Positions 32,428 to 41,575 of a stretch of DNA of 64,000 bases are shown here, one piece after another. Each line of letters starts with the position of its first letter. Position 1 is the first letter of the stretch. Source of the DNA: Arsenicitalea aurantiaca (lineage in GTDB: Bacteria; Pseudomonadota; Alphaproteobacteria; Rhizobiales; Devosiaceae); assembly GCF_003994485.1 (NCBI RefSeq), contig NZ_RZNJ01000005.1, positions 186,001-250,000 on the forward strand, read 5' to 3'. The notes under the pieces were generated by a model. The model did no database searches. It was not told the DNA's origin and saw only the letters and a program-made list of their open reading frames with translations. Position numbers and translations under genes: made by a program.

Positions 32428-32712
32428 ATGGCACGCCGTTGTGAATTGACCGGTAAGGGCGTAATGAGCGGCAACAATGTGAGCCATGCGCTCAACCGCA
32501 CGCGTCGCCGGTTTCTCCCCAATCTCGTCAACGTGACGCTGATTTCGGATGCTCTCGAGCGCCAGGTTAAGCTCAAGATCTCGGCTGCTGCGCTCCGCAC
32601 GGTCGAGCATCGGGGTGGCCTCGATGCCTTCCTGCTGAAGGCCGACCTCGAAGAGCTGTCGCCCAATGCGCAGGCGCTGCGCAAGGAGATCCGGGCCGTT
32701 CTGGCCTCCTGA
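32428..32712 (+). CDS. rpmB: 50S ribosomal protein L28
   Basis: The 94-residue basic protein starts [20 protein letters not shown] and contains [16 protein letters not shown], both diagnostic of L28. It binds 23S rRNA in the large subunit. The ATG at 32428 is the family start; upstream in-frame codons are not L28-like. A strong terminator follows. Confidence 0.97.
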   Translation: MARRCELTGKGVMSGNNVSHALNRTRRRFLPNLVNVTLISDALERQVKLKISAAALRTVEHRGGLDAFLLKADLEELSPNAQALRKEIRAVLAS

Positions 32713-32734
32713 TCCCCGCGACGCGGAGATATTG

Positions 32735-32771
32735 AACCGCGCGTCCCACATGGGCCGCGCGGTTTGTTTTT
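32735..32771 (+). terminator. Rho-independent terminator after rpmB
   Basis: AACCGCGCG pairs with CGCGCGGTT (9 bp); the 12-base loop itself contains CCCA/TGGG. TTTGTTTTT follows. Confidence 0.88.
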
Positions 32772-32786
32772 GGGGGCATGGCTCCT

Positions 32787-32829
32787 GACCGGATGGGTAG
32801 AGGCCCGTCCGAAAGCCGCCGCGCCGGTC
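32787..32829 (+). promoter_or_regulatory. Structured leader of the queuosine-precursor transporter gene
   Basis: An outer stem GACCGG/CCGGTC (32787-32792 with 32824-32829) encloses a second hairpin GATGGG-TAGAGG-CCCGTC (32792-32809). The ribosome binding site at 32851-32856 lies just downstream. It does not match the preQ1-I consensus that I know; whether it is a riboswitch is untested. Confidence 0.35.
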
Positions 32830-32864
32830 CAATGCCGGAGTGCGGCCAACAGAGGTGCATTCTG

Positions 32865-33506
32865 ATGCTAGCTCGCTTTGCGGTGGCGATCGCCGCCATG
32901 GTCGCGGTAGTCTCCGCGTCGAACTTTCTCGTGCAGTTCCCGGTCGAGGCAACGCTCGGTGGCGTCGATCTCGCCGAAATCCTCACCTGGGGCGCCTTCA
33001 CCTATCCGGTGGCGTTTCTCGTAACCGACCTCACCAATCGTCATTTCGGCCCGGCGCGGGCGCGGCTCGTCGTTCTCGCTGGGTTTTCGGTTGCGGTTCT
33101 GATCTCGATCTGGCTGGCGAGCCCGCGGATCGCGATCGCATCGGGCAGCGCCTTTCTCCTTGCGCAACTGCTCGACGTTTCGGTCTTCGACCGGCTGCGC
33201 CATGGCCGCTGGTGGCAGGCGCCGCTCATATCGTCGTTCCTTGGGTCCGTACTCGATACGGTGCTGTTCTTCTCGATCGCGTTCGCTGCACGCTTCTCTG
33301 TGCTCGATACCGGCTTTGGTCTTGAAGACGGATCGCTTCCCTTCCCCGTGCCGCTTCTCGGCTTCGGGCCTGAAGTGCCGCTATGGGTGTCGCTGGCGCT
33401 CGGCGATTTCCTCGTCAAGATGGCGGTCGCGGTCGCTTTGCTCGCGCCCTACAAACTCCTCCGGCGGCTCGTTCCGGATCGCGACCGGCTCGGCGTGGCG
33501 GCCTGA
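32865..33506 (+). CDS. Queuosine precursor transporter (VUT/YhhQ family)
   Basis: About 213 residues with six membrane spans. The family hallmark is the segment GAFTYPVAFLVTDLTNRHFG, with the acidic TDL between the second and third spans, followed by the conserved FLLAQLLDVSVFDRLRHG and SFLGSVLDTVLFF. It imports queuine, preQ0 or preQ1 for tRNA modification, consistent with gluQ at 8.5 kb. AGAGGTG precedes the ATG at 32865. The gene abuts the convergent TlpA gene. Confidence 0.92.
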   Translation: MLARFAVAIAAMVAVVSASNFLVQFPVEATLGGVDLAEILTWGAFTYPVAFLVTDLTNRHFGPARARLVVLAGFSVAVLISIWLASPRIAIASGSAFLLAQLLDVSVFDRLRHGRWWQAPLISSFLGSVLDTVLFFSIAFAARFSVLDTGFGLEDGSLPFPVPLLGFGPEVPLWVSLALGDFLVKMAVAVALLAPYKLLRRLVPDRDRLGVAA

Positions 33507-34166
33507 TCAGGCGCCGAGCAGCGCTTCGATCACCCGGTCGCCATCGGGGCTGTCCCATTCGGCCGGGCCCTGCAGCACGGCAAGCTCGCAGCCGTCTTCG
33601 TCCACGAGGATGGTGGCGGGCAAGCCGACCGCGACGGCCTGCGTCTTCAATCGATCAAAGACCGCAAAGCTGGGGTCGGCATAGAGCGGCAGATGCGTGA
33701 AGCCCCCCTCCTCGAGGAAGGCGCGCGCCTTGTCGAGGCCGTCCGCTCCGATATCCAGATTGATCGGCAGGACAAGGAAGTCGTCCGAATTGTGCCGGTC
33801 GGCCAGAGCATCGAGTGCCGGCATTTCTTCCCGGCACGGCACGCACCAGCTTGCCCAGAAATTGATGAGAAGCTTGCGTCCCTTGAAATCGGCAAGGGTG
33901 AGGGCATTGCCGTTCTCGTCCTCGAAGGCCATCTGGGCGTGGCCGCGGCCTTCGCCCGTTCCCCCCAGAGCCGCGAGCTCGCCCACCGCCGCCATGTCGA
34001 TGCGGCTGGCGGCTTCCGCCTGGACCGGGCATTCGGCAGCCGCGGGGGTGCCGGCATTGCCAGCCCAGACCGCCGCCGCTATAGCTAGACCCGCGCCGGC
34101 AAGGGCGATGACGGCAAGCCTGCGGCCATTTCGATGAGCGGGTGCTGCGGGCGAATTTTCTGACAT
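33507..34166 (-). CDS. TlpA-family thioredoxin-like protein
   Basis: The 219-residue product has a cytoplasmic N-tail, one membrane span (about 17-37) and a periplasmic thioredoxin fold. The active site is FWASWCVPCREEM, with the cis-proline in VGLPATILVDEDG. Such anchored thiol reductases serve cytochrome c maturation or copper-site assembly. The ATG at 34166 lies 22 bases from the divergent argH ATG, a common rhizobial arrangement. Confidence 0.92.
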   Translation of the reverse strand: MSENSPAAPAHRNGRRLAVIALAGAGLAIAAAVWAGNAGTPAAAECPVQAEAASRIDMAAVGELAALGGTGEGRGHAQMAFEDENGNALTLADFKGRKLLINFWASWCVPCREEMPALDALADRHNSDDFLVLPINLDIGADGLDKARAFLEEGGFTHLPLYADPSFAVFDRLKTQAVAVGLPATILVDEDGCELAVLQGPAEWDSPDGDRVIEALLGA

Positions 34167-34188
34167 TGACGCTTCCTGAGGACCATCT

Positions 34189-35643
34189 ATGAGCAATCGC
34201 ATGTGGGGCGGCCGGTTTTCTGCCGGGCCCGACGCAATCATGGAGGAAATCAACGCCTCCATCGGCTTCGACCACCGGCTCTACCGCCAGGATATTGCCG
34301 GGTCGATCGCCCATGCGACAATGCTGGCCGAGACGGGCATACTGACGCAGGCCGACCGCGATGCGATCGTAGCGGGTCTAAAGGAGGTGCAGTCCGAGAT
34401 CGAGGCTGGCACGTTCACATTCTCGCGCGCACTCGAGGACATTCACATGAATGTCGAGGCGCGGCTTAAGGAAATGATCGGGGAGCCTGCCGGCCGGCTG
34501 CACACGGCGCGCTCGCGCAACGATCAGGTGGCGACCGATTTCCGGCTCTATGTGCGCGATGCCATCGATACACTCGTGGCGCAGATCCGCACGCTGCAGC
34601 TTGAGCTTGTCGGCCGTGCCGAAACGGAAGCCGAGACCATCATGCCGGGCTTTACCCATCTGCAAAGCGCCCAGCCGGTGACCTTCGGGCATCATCTGAT
34701 GGCCTATGTCGAGATGCTGGGCCGCGATGCGGGGCGCTTCGAGGATGCGCGCCGCAGGCTCAACGAAAACCCGCTCGGATCGGCGGCCCTTGCAGGCACC
34801 TCATTCCCCATCGATCGCGAGATGACTTCGGCGGCGCTTGGGTTCGACCGCCCGACGGCCAATTCGCTCGACGCGGTGTCGGACCGCGATTTCGTGCTCG
34901 AAGCGCTGGCGGCGGCCTCGATCTGCGCGATGCACCTGTCGCGCTTTGCCGAGGAACTGGTCATCTGGAGTTCGGCCCAATTCGGGTTCGTGCGGCTCTC
35001 GGACAAGTTCTCCACCGGCTCCTCGATCATGCCGCAGAAGCGTAATCCGGATGCGGCCGAGCTGGTGCGCGCCAAGATCGGGCGCATCATGGGCGCATTG
35101 ACGTCGCTGCTCGTGGTGATGAAAGGGCTTCCGCTCGCCTATTCCAAGGACATGCAGGAGGACAAGCAGGTCGCTTTCGATGCGCTCGATTCCCTCTCGC
35201 TTTCGCTGGCGGCGGTGACGGGCATGGTCGGTGACCTCGTCGTCGATCGTACACGCATGGCGGCGGCCGCAGGCTCGGGCTTTTCGACTGCTACGGATCT
35301 CGCCGACTGGCTCGTTCGGGTCGCGAACGTTCCCTTCCGGGACGCACATCACATCACCGGACAGGCCGTGGCGCTTGCCGAACGCAAGGGCTGCGGGCTC
35401 GATGCGCTTACCATCGAGGATTTCAAGACGGTCGACGAACGCATCACGAGCCAGGTGTTCAAGGTGCTGGGGGTCGAGAATTCGGTGCGCTCGCGCACGA
35501 GCTTCGGGGGTACCGCGCCGCAAAACGTACTCGGGCAGGCGGCACGCTGGCGAAGCGCGCTCACCGGTGAGCCTGTCGAGGCTCTGTCCCTCAAGGGCCG
35601 GCGCGGCCATGGGCATGCCGGCGGGGATGGCGGGGTGGAGTGA
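34189..35643 (+). CDS. argH: Argininosuccinate lyase
   Basis: The 484-residue product splits argininosuccinate to arginine and fumarate, the last step of arginine synthesis. Motifs: [18 protein letters not shown] at the start, the HMNVEARL and [16 protein letters not shown] segments, and the superfamily signature [12 protein letters not shown]. It is about 20 residues longer than typical, with extra C-terminal sequence ([13 protein letters not shown]). The stop overlaps the next start (TGATG). Confidence 0.97.
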   Translation: MSNRMWGGRFSAGPDAIMEEINASIGFDHRLYRQDIAGSIAHATMLAETGILTQADRDAIVAGLKEVQSEIEAGTFTFSRALEDIHMNVEARLKEMIGEPAGRLHTARSRNDQVATDFRLYVRDAIDTLVAQIRTLQLELVGRAETEAETIMPGFTHLQSAQPVTFGHHLMAYVEMLGRDAGRFEDARRRLNENPLGSAALAGTSFPIDREMTSAALGFDRPTANSLDAVSDRDFVLEALAAASICAMHLSRFAEELVIWSSAQFGFVRLSDKFSTGSSIMPQKRNPDAAELVRAKIGRIMGALTSLLVVMKGLPLAYSKDMQEDKQVAFDALDSLSLSLAAVTGMVGDLVVDRTRMAAAAGSGFSTATDLADWLVRVANVPFRDAHHITGQAVALAERKGCGLDALTIEDFKTVDERITSQVFKVLGVENSVRSRTSFGGTAPQNVLGQAARWRSALTGEPVEALSLKGRRGHGHAGGDGGVE

Positions 35644-36356
35644 TGCCCCGCGCGCCCCGGCAGATGCGGCTCAGCGCGGATCATGTGGCGCGCGTGCCGG
35701 TCGTCGAGGATCCAGGGATGCCTTCCTATGAAGGCGTCCGCCCCGCCACCGATGCCGACTATGCCGCGGAGGTCGACCGGATCCTCGGGCTCGCGCCGGA
35801 GGGGGAGTTCTGGCTTTTTGCCTACGGGTCGCTGATCTGGAACCCGGTCATGGCCCATGATCGGGAAATGGTGGCGCTGGCACGGGGCTGGCACCGCAAT
35901 TTCTGCCTTTACGACATCCGCTACCGCGGCAATCCCGGTGCGCCGGGGCTGATGCTCTGCCTCGACAGGGGCGGCCAATGCAGGGGCATGGCCTACAGGC
36001 TCCCCCCTGAGGGGCTCAAGGACAATCTCGATGCTCTGGTGCGGCGCGAGATGAGCATGGTGCCGACGCCCTTCCCCGGCCGGTTCATTCCCATCATGAC
36101 CGAGGAGGGGCCGAAGCGGGCCCTCGCCTTTGCGATGAACCGCCGGAGCGCGCGCTATGTGGGCGGGCTGACACTCGCTGCACGGGCTGACTATCTGGCG
36201 CGGGCCACGGGATGGAAGGGGTCGATGGCCGAATACCTCTTTGCGACGGTCGACCGGCTCGAGGCGCTGGGCATCCACGACGCCAATCTGTGGCGGCTCC
36301 AGGAGATGGTGGCCGAGCGGATCGAGGATCATTTCCCGCACCCGCCGCGCGTCTGA
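35643..36356 (+). CDS. ChaC-like gamma-glutamylcyclotransferase (first of two)
   Basis: A 237-residue protein with the cyclotransferase nucleotide-like pocket FAYGSLIWNPV and the conserved catalytic glutamate region GLTLAARADYLA with downstream YLFATVDRLEALGI. ChaC enzymes degrade glutathione to 5-oxoproline and Cys-Gly. A 50-residue N-terminal extension precedes the core. It overlaps argH by one base (TGATG), so it is translated with it. A second ChaC-like gene lies at 47260-47796. Confidence 0.9.
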   Translation: MPRAPRQMRLSADHVARVPVVEDPGMPSYEGVRPATDADYAAEVDRILGLAPEGEFWLFAYGSLIWNPVMAHDREMVALARGWHRNFCLYDIRYRGNPGAPGLMLCLDRGGQCRGMAYRLPPEGLKDNLDALVRREMSMVPTPFPGRFIPIMTEEGPKRALAFAMNRRSARYVGGLTLAARADYLARATGWKGSMAEYLFATVDRLEALGIHDANLWRLQEMVAERIEDHFPHPPRV

Positions 36357-36422
36357 CTTTCGTTTTTGTCCGCCATCCCCTAGAGAAGCGAGGCCAATTC
36401 ATCCTTGCTGCGGGGGCCGTCC

Positions 36423-37685
36423 ATGGTTCATCACTTCCAGTATCGCGACGGCCATATGTTCGCCGAGGATGTCGACCTGCGCCAATTGGCCGATACGGTC
36501 GGAACCCCCTTCTACGTCTATTCGGCCGCGACGCTCCGGCGCCATGTCCGGGTGCTGCGCGAGGCGTTCGCCGGCATCGAAACGCTGATCGCCTACGCAA
36601 TGAAGGCCAATTCGAACCAGGCCGTCCTTCGCGTGCTCGCCCAGGAGGGCCTGGGCGCCGACGTCGTTTCGCTCGGTGAACTGGAGCGCGCGCTTGCCGC
36701 CGGCATCGCACCGGAAAGAATCGTTTTTTCGGGCGTCGCCAAGACCGAGGCGGAGATGCGCCGGGGGCTCAAGCTCTCGATTGCGTGCTTCAACCTCGAA
36801 AGCGAGCCCGAACTCGAGCGGCTGAGCGCTGTCGCCTCTGCGATGGGCACCGAGGCGCGGGTCTCGGTGCGCGTCAATCCCAATGTGGATGCCAAGACCC
36901 ATGCCAAGATCTCGACTGGCAAGTCCGAGAACAAGTTCGGCATTCCCTATGAGCGCGCGCGTCTCGTCTACGACCGGATCGCCGACCTCCCCGGCGTGCG
37001 CGCGGTTGGGGTCGACATGCATATCGGCAGCCAGATCACCGATCTCGGCCCCTTCGGCAATGCGTTTGCGTTGATGGCCGAGCTCGTGGGCGATTTGCGC
37101 GCGGCCGGGCACACCATCTCCCATGTCGATGTGGGGGGTGGGCTCGGCATCCCCTATCACCACGACCAGCTGGCGCCTCCCGATCCCGTAGCCTATGCCC
37201 AGATCGTGCGCGAGAAGGTCGGCGCGCTCGGGTGTTCGCTCGTGCTGGAGCCCGGCCGGCTGATCGTGGGCAATGCCGGTATCCTCGTCACGCGGGTGGA
37301 GTATCTGAAGCGCGGCGCCGACCGCAGCTTCATGATCGTCGATGCGGGCATGAACGATCTCATCCGGCCCACGCTCTACGAGGCCCATCACGACATCCTG
37401 CCGGTGCGCCAGCACCATACGCGCTGGCTCACCGCAGACGTGGTGGGACCGGTCTGCGAGACAGGGGATTATTTCGGCAAGGGGCGCACCTTGCCCCAGA
37501 TGGAGCCGGGGGATTTGCTGGCGATCATGAGCGCGGGCGCCTATGGCGCCGTCATGGCCTCGAGCTACAACTCCCGGCTGCTGGTCCCCGAGGTCCTCGT
37601 CGATGGCGGGCGCCATCATGTCATCCGGCCCCGCCCGCGGATCGAGGACCTGATCGGGCTCGACAGCGTTCCGGACTGGCTCTGA
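36423..37685 (+). CDS. lysA: Diaminopimelate decarboxylase
   Basis: The 420-residue PLP enzyme makes lysine from meso-diaminopimelate. It shows the PLP-lysine motif AYAMKANSN (Lys61), the Gly-rich phosphate site VGGGLGIPY, EPGRLIVGNAG, and the substrate site CETGDYFGKGR. The ATG at 36423 is in a good position; an upstream TTG at 36405 is less likely. It follows the ChaC gene by 66 bases. Confidence 0.97.
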   Translation: MVHHFQYRDGHMFAEDVDLRQLADTVGTPFYVYSAATLRRHVRVLREAFAGIETLIAYAMKANSNQAVLRVLAQEGLGADVVSLGELERALAAGIAPERIVFSGVAKTEAEMRRGLKLSIACFNLESEPELERLSAVASAMGTEARVSVRVNPNVDAKTHAKISTGKSENKFGIPYERARLVYDRIADLPGVRAVGVDMHIGSQITDLGPFGNAFALMAELVGDLRAAGHTISHVDVGGGLGIPYHHDQLAPPDPVAYAQIVREKVGALGCSLVLEPGRLIVGNAGILVTRVEYLKRGADRSFMIVDAGMNDLIRPTLYEAHHDILPVRQHHTRWLTADVVGPVCETGDYFGKGRTLPQMEPGDLLAIMSAGAYGAVMASSYNSRLLVPEVLVDGGRHHVIRPRPRIEDLIGLDSVPDWL

Positions 37686-37687
37686 GC

Positions 37688-38095
37688 TCAGGCGGGCAGG
37701 GCCTCGGCGAGCGAGACGATGCGCGCTGGCCGGCCCGCCAGGGCGTCGCCAACCTTGGCGACAAGCTCGGCAAGCGAGAACGGCTTGGGGATAACGTCGT
37801 AGACGAGTTTCTCGAGCCCGCTGGCGCGTTCGCGCTGGTCGGCAAATCCGGTCATCAGCATGATGGTGAGGCCGGGCCGGCTCCGGCCCAGATGTTGCGC
37901 GAGCGCGATCCCGTCCATCACGGGCATCTTGATGTCCGAAAGGACGAGGTCGAACGCCTCGCTCTTCACATCGGCGATCTCGGCGGCGACCCCACCATCT
38001 TCGGCCTCGACGACCTCGTGGCCGGCATGGGCGAGAGCGCGCGAGACGAACATGCGGACATTGTCGTCATCCTCGGCGAGCAGGATGCGGGCCAT
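37688..38095 (-). CDS. CpdR-like stand-alone response regulator
   Basis: The 135-residue product is a single receiver domain without output. The acidic pocket ILLAEDDDN, phosphoacceptor Asp54 in LVLSDIKMPVMDG, Thr/Ser switch TGFAD and the KPFS lysine are present. The sequence resembles CpdR, which adapts ClpXP protease to cell-cycle substrates, but whether it has that role is untested. Its ATG overlaps the TAA of the zinc-ribbon gene (TAATG). The end lies two bases from lysA. Confidence 0.88.
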   Translation of the reverse strand: MARILLAEDDDNVRMFVSRALAHAGHEVVEAEDGGVAAEIADVKSEAFDLVLSDIKMPVMDGIALAQHLGRSRPGLTIMLMTGFADQRERASGLEKLVYDVIPKPFSLAELVAKVGDALAGRPARIVSLAEALPA

Positions 38096-38928
38096 TAGCG
38101 GCCTCCTTGTATGCGTTGTGCGCCGGCTTCGAGCTCGACGCGGTCGTTGATGAAACTGAGCCTGACCCCCGCTGCGCCCTGGGGGGGAGCGGTGAGCTGG
38201 GTGCGGAGCTGGGCCACTTCGCCGGGCGCGAGATGCCCGGCGTCTGCATGGGCGCTCCACTCGTAGATGGTGGTTCGGGTGCCGTCATAAACCGAGACCC
38301 GCACCGGGGGAACGTCCACAGGGCGACCGGCGACGTTGCGGATGTTGGCTTCGACCGCCATGACGCGCGCGCCCTCGCGCATGATTGTGATCGTGCGGGT
38401 GTCCTCGAACTCGAGCCCCAAGACGTTCACGCCGAGCCCGACCGAAGAATAGAGACTGGCCATGGCTGGGGCTTCGCGCACGATTTCGGTGCGGAAGATC
38501 ATGAGTGCGCCGACCAGGGCGAGAAGAATTCCGGCGAGCACGTAGCGTGCCATGCGACGCATCCGGGCGACGGGCAGGGTGCGCGCGATCGTCTCCTGGC
38601 GCGCCGAAAAGGCGCGGAGCCGCCTGCGCTCGGCCTCGAGGTCCACCGGACGGGCCTGGGGCGTTTTGGGCGCGATGGCCGCCTTGATCCGCGCCATGGT
38701 GCGCGCCTTGGCCGCATCGGTCTTTTCGGCGGCGTCGAACGCGGCATCGAGACTGTCTTCATCGCCGGTGGGGAAGACGAGGCCGTCTTCGGGCCCGTCC
38801 GGCTCGGGCATCCGCGCGGTCCAGTCGCGCCCGCATTGAGCGCAGAGCACCTTGCGGCCGGACGTGCCTATGGCATCGGGCGCCAATTGGTAGCGCGTGC
38901 CGCAATGTGGGCAGGAAATGACGATCAT
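38095..38928 (-). CDS. MJ0042 zinc-ribbon membrane protein
   Basis: A 277-residue protein starting MIVISCPHCGTRYQLAPDAI with CPHC and CAQCGRDW as a zinc ribbon (Cys pairs at about 6-9 and 30-33). A disordered acidic/basic linker follows, then one membrane span near residue 135-155 (RYVLAGILLALVGALMIF). The extracytoplasmic part is DUF3426-like, with a beta-sandwich of PVDVPPVRVSVYDG. The function is unknown; such genes commonly lie beside ftsE. It is the first gene of the unit that includes the receiver. Confidence 0.85.
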   Translation of the reverse strand: MIVISCPHCGTRYQLAPDAIGTSGRKVLCAQCGRDWTARMPEPDGPEDGLVFPTGDEDSLDAAFDAAEKTDAAKARTMARIKAAIAPKTPQARPVDLEAERRRLRAFSARQETIARTLPVARMRRMARYVLAGILLALVGALMIFRTEIVREAPAMASLYSSVGLGVNVLGLEFEDTRTITIMREGARVMAVEANIRNVAGRPVDVPPVRVSVYDGTRTTIYEWSAHADAGHLAPGEVAQLRTQLTAPPQGAAGVRLSFINDRVELEAGAQRIQGGR

Positions 38929-39137
38929 TGCTGGCGCGCTCGCTTGCATCGGCAAAGATTAGCGCCCGCGCGGTTAAAACTCCTCAAACTCGCCCATCTT
39001 CGCCGCTATTGCGCCCCGATCCCCGCCCGGCGGGGCGGAAAGCCATCCCTTTTGCGGCAAAACAGGAGGTCTGGGCGCGTGTTGTGCACATGGGTGCTGT
39101 TATGATGCCGGCCATGCCTGATTCGGAGAGAAGCGGC

Positions 39138-39797
39138 GTGATCGAATTCGAAGACGTGGGCCTGCGCTACGGCCATGGCCCCGAGATCCTGAGAGATCTG
39201 ACCTTCACGGTCGAACCGGGATCATTCCATTTCCTCACCGGCCCGTCCGGTTCGGGCAAGACGTCGCTTCTGAAACTGCTGCTGCTGTCGCTCAAGCCGA
39301 CGCGCGGCACTGTGCGGCTTTTCGGGCAGGATGTGAGCGGGCTCGACCAGGATGCGCTGCTGCGCATGCGGCGGCATATCGGCATCGTGTTCCAGGAGTT
39401 CCGCCTGCTCGACCATCTGACGACCTATGAAAACGTCGCCCTGCCGCTCAGGGTGCTCGGGCAGCCCGAGAGCGCCTATCGCGCCAATGTCACCGAACTG
39501 CTCGAATGGGTCGGTCTCGGGGAACGCATGGATGCGCATCCGGCGCTGCTTTCGGGCGGTGAGAAACAGCGTGCCGCGATCGCACGGGCCGTGATCGGGC
39601 GGCCCGACATCCTCCTCGCGGACGAGCCGACCGGAAATGTCGATCCCGACCTCTCGCTCCGGCTCGTCACCCTGTTTGCCGAGCTGAACAAGATGGGCAC
39701 CACGATCATTCTGGCCACCCACGAACTGCCGCTGCTCGATAATTTCAGCTTTCCGCGCATGCTGCTGCGCGACGGGGAGATCGTCATCCATGATTGA
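39138..39797 (+). CDS. ftsE: Cell-division ATP-binding protein FtsE
   Basis: The 219-residue ABC ATPase pairs with FtsX to activate peptidoglycan hydrolases at the septum. Motifs: VIEFEDVGLRYG start, Walker A GPSGSGKTS, Q-loop VFQEFRLLDH (family-specific F-R-L-L), signature LSGGEKQRAAIARA, Walker B LLADEPTGNVD and ILATHELPLL. The GTG start at 39138 is preceded by GGAGAG; ATG at 39114 or 39102 would add a short non-conserved leader. It overlaps ftsX by eight bases. Confidence 0.93.
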   Translation: MIEFEDVGLRYGHGPEILRDLTFTVEPGSFHFLTGPSGSGKTSLLKLLLLSLKPTRGTVRLFGQDVSGLDQDALLRMRRHIGIVFQEFRLLDHLTTYENVALPLRVLGQPESAYRANVTELLEWVGLGERMDAHPALLSGGEKQRAAIARAVIGRPDILLADEPTGNVDPDLSLRLVTLFAELNKMGTTIILATHELPLLDNFSFPRMLLRDGEIVIHD

Positions 39798-40710
39798 GCT
39801 GCGGCTCCCCCAGCGCAATCGCGCCACCCCCATCGTGCCCGAGCGTTCCGTCGCGGGCCGAACGCTCCTGCTGCTCATCGCTATCATGACCTTTCTCTCG
39901 GCGGTAACGCTCGGGGGCGTGGTGCTGGTGCAGAAATCGGCTGTTGCCTGGTCCGCCGATGTCGGACGCGAGCTCACCATTCAGGTGCGGCCCATGGAAG
40001 GGCAGGTGATGGAGAGCAATCTTCGCACAGCCGTTGCGCTCGCACAGGCGACGCCGGGGGTTGCGAATGCCCGCGCCATTCCGGTCGAGGAAAGCCAGGC
40101 GCTGATCGAGCCCTGGCTCGGCGCCGGGCTCGACCTCTCGGCGCTCGCCATTCCGCGCCTCGTGATCGTCGAGCTCGACGATCCCGCCGAAGTCGACATC
40201 GCCCAGCTGACGCGGGACCTGCAATCGGTCCAGGGGGCAAGCCTCGATACCCATGCCGCCTGGCGCCAGCAGCTCAACGTCATGGCCGGGACCATCGTCG
40301 TCTCGGGCCTCCTCGTACTGGCCCTCATCGTGGTCGCGACCGTGCTTGCCATCATCTTCGCGACCCGTGGCACCATGGCCTCGAACCGCGAGATCGTGGA
40401 CGTGCTCCATTTCATCGGCGCCTCAAACAGCTTCATCGCCGGCGAATTCCAGGGGCGGTTTCTCTCGATCGGGTTTCGCGGCGGGGTGGTCGGCGGGGTT
40501 GCCGCTGCGCTCTTTTTCTTTGTCGTGGCACTGACTGCGGGATCCGTCGTGCCGGACGAGGCAAGCGCGCAACTGGGTGTTCTTTTCGGGCGCTTCTCAC
40601 TGGGCGTAGATGGTCTTCTCGGCATTGCCGCGGTCGTGCCCGTGATCGCTGCGATCACGGCCATCACCTCGCGGATGACCGTGCGCCGCTTCCTGTCGCA
40701 GACGTCCTGA
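39790..40710 (+). CDS. ftsX: Cell-division permease-like protein FtsX
   Basis: The 306-residue membrane partner of FtsE has four spans: one at about 24-46, then after a large periplasmic domain (residues 50-170) three near the C-terminus (for example VVSGLLVLALIVVATVLAII and GVVGGVAAALFFFVVAL). DVLHFIGASNSFIAGEFQGR is the FtsE-contacting coupling region. The periplasmic domain recruits cell-wall hydrolase activators. Overlaps the ftsE end by eight bases. Confidence 0.93.
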   Translation: MIELRLPQRNRATPIVPERSVAGRTLLLLIAIMTFLSAVTLGGVVLVQKSAVAWSADVGRELTIQVRPMEGQVMESNLRTAVALAQATPGVANARAIPVEESQALIEPWLGAGLDLSALAIPRLVIVELDDPAEVDIAQLTRDLQSVQGASLDTHAAWRQQLNVMAGTIVVSGLLVLALIVVATVLAIIFATRGTMASNREIVDVLHFIGASNSFIAGEFQGRFLSIGFRGGVVGGVAAALFFFVVALTAGSVVPDEASAQLGVLFGRFSLGVDGLLGIAAVVPVIAAITAITSRMTVRRFLSQTS

Positions 40711-40723
40711 GCTTGGGGCCATC

Positions 40724-41518
40724 ATGATCGTGCAGGCCATCCGCTCGCTCGTTTTTTACGCGCTGTTTTTCATCCAGACGACGATCCTGGCGCTCTTTGT
40801 GGGCACGCTCGCCCTGATCCTTCGCCGCCACACGCGGTTCACCTGGGGGATCGCGCGGTACTGGTCGGATTCCAACCTGTTCCTCTTGCGCTGGATCGTG
40901 GGGATCAGGACCGAGGTCACCGGGCAGGAAAACATCCCCGAAGGCGGCTGCATCATCGCGGCCAAGCACCAGAGCGACTGGGACATCTATGCGATCCTGC
41001 CCCATACGGGGCGACCGGCGTTCATCGCCAAGCGCGAGCTGCTCGATATCCCGTTCTTTGGCTGGGCGGCGCGGTCGCTCGACACCATCGAGGTCGACCG
41101 CAAGCGCGGTGCCCAGGCCATCCCGGTGATGATGGCCGATGCAAAGGCTGCGGCCGATCGGGGCTGCCGCATCATCATCTTCCCCGAGGGGACAAGGCGA
41201 CCGCCGCTGGCCCCGCCAGCCTATCGGCAGGGCATCGTCCGGCTATACGAATCGCTCGGGGTTCCGGTCGTTCCGGTTGCGCTGAACTCGGGCCTCTATT
41301 GGGGGCGCAACAGTCTCGTGCTCTGGCCGGGCACCGCAAAGGCGCGGTTCCTGCCCGCGATCCCGGCCGGTTTGCCCGGCGATGTGTTCCGGGCACGGCT
41401 CGAAGCCGAGATCGAGCCTGTAAGCACTGCGCTGGCGGCCGAGGCCATCGCCTCGGGCCTTTCGCGGCCCGTGCCGCAGGAATGGCGCGACCGAGTCTCG
41501 GGGCATGAACCTCAATGA
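40724..41518 (+). CDS. 1-acyl-sn-glycerol-3-phosphate acyltransferase (PlsC family)
   Basis: The 264-residue membrane enzyme has an N-terminal span and the acyltransferase blocks: KHQSDWD (HxxxxD catalytic pair), GRPAFIAKRELLDIPFFG, IIIFPEGTRRPP (substrate phosphate site) and VPVVPVALNSG. It makes phosphatidic acid for phospholipid synthesis. The gene starts 13 bases after ftsX in the same direction, so it is likely part of that unit. Confidence 0.93.
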   Translation: MIVQAIRSLVFYALFFIQTTILALFVGTLALILRRHTRFTWGIARYWSDSNLFLLRWIVGIRTEVTGQENIPEGGCIIAAKHQSDWDIYAILPHTGRPAFIAKRELLDIPFFGWAARSLDTIEVDRKRGAQAIPVMMADAKAAADRGCRIIIFPEGTRRPPLAPPAYRQGIVRLYESLGVPVVPVALNSGLYWGRNSLVLWPGTAKARFLPAIPAGLPGDVFRARLEAEIEPVSTALAAEAIASGLSRPVPQEWRDRVSGHEPQ

Positions 41519-41521
41519 CTA

Positions 41522-41562
41522 CTATATGTTGACCCTCATCGTCTTCTAGGCCATACATATAG
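41522..41562 (+). promoter_or_regulatory. Inverted repeat and promoter region of the unknown gene at 41576
   Basis: CTATATGT (41522-41529) and ACATATAG (41555-41562) form a perfect 8-bp inverted repeat with 25 bases between. TTGACC at 41529-41534 is a plausible -35, with TACATA at 41554-41559 or CATACA at 41552-41557 as -10. The repeat thus brackets the putative promoter, as an operator would. Confidence 0.45.
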
Positions 41563-41575
41563 AGGTGGCGCAGAA

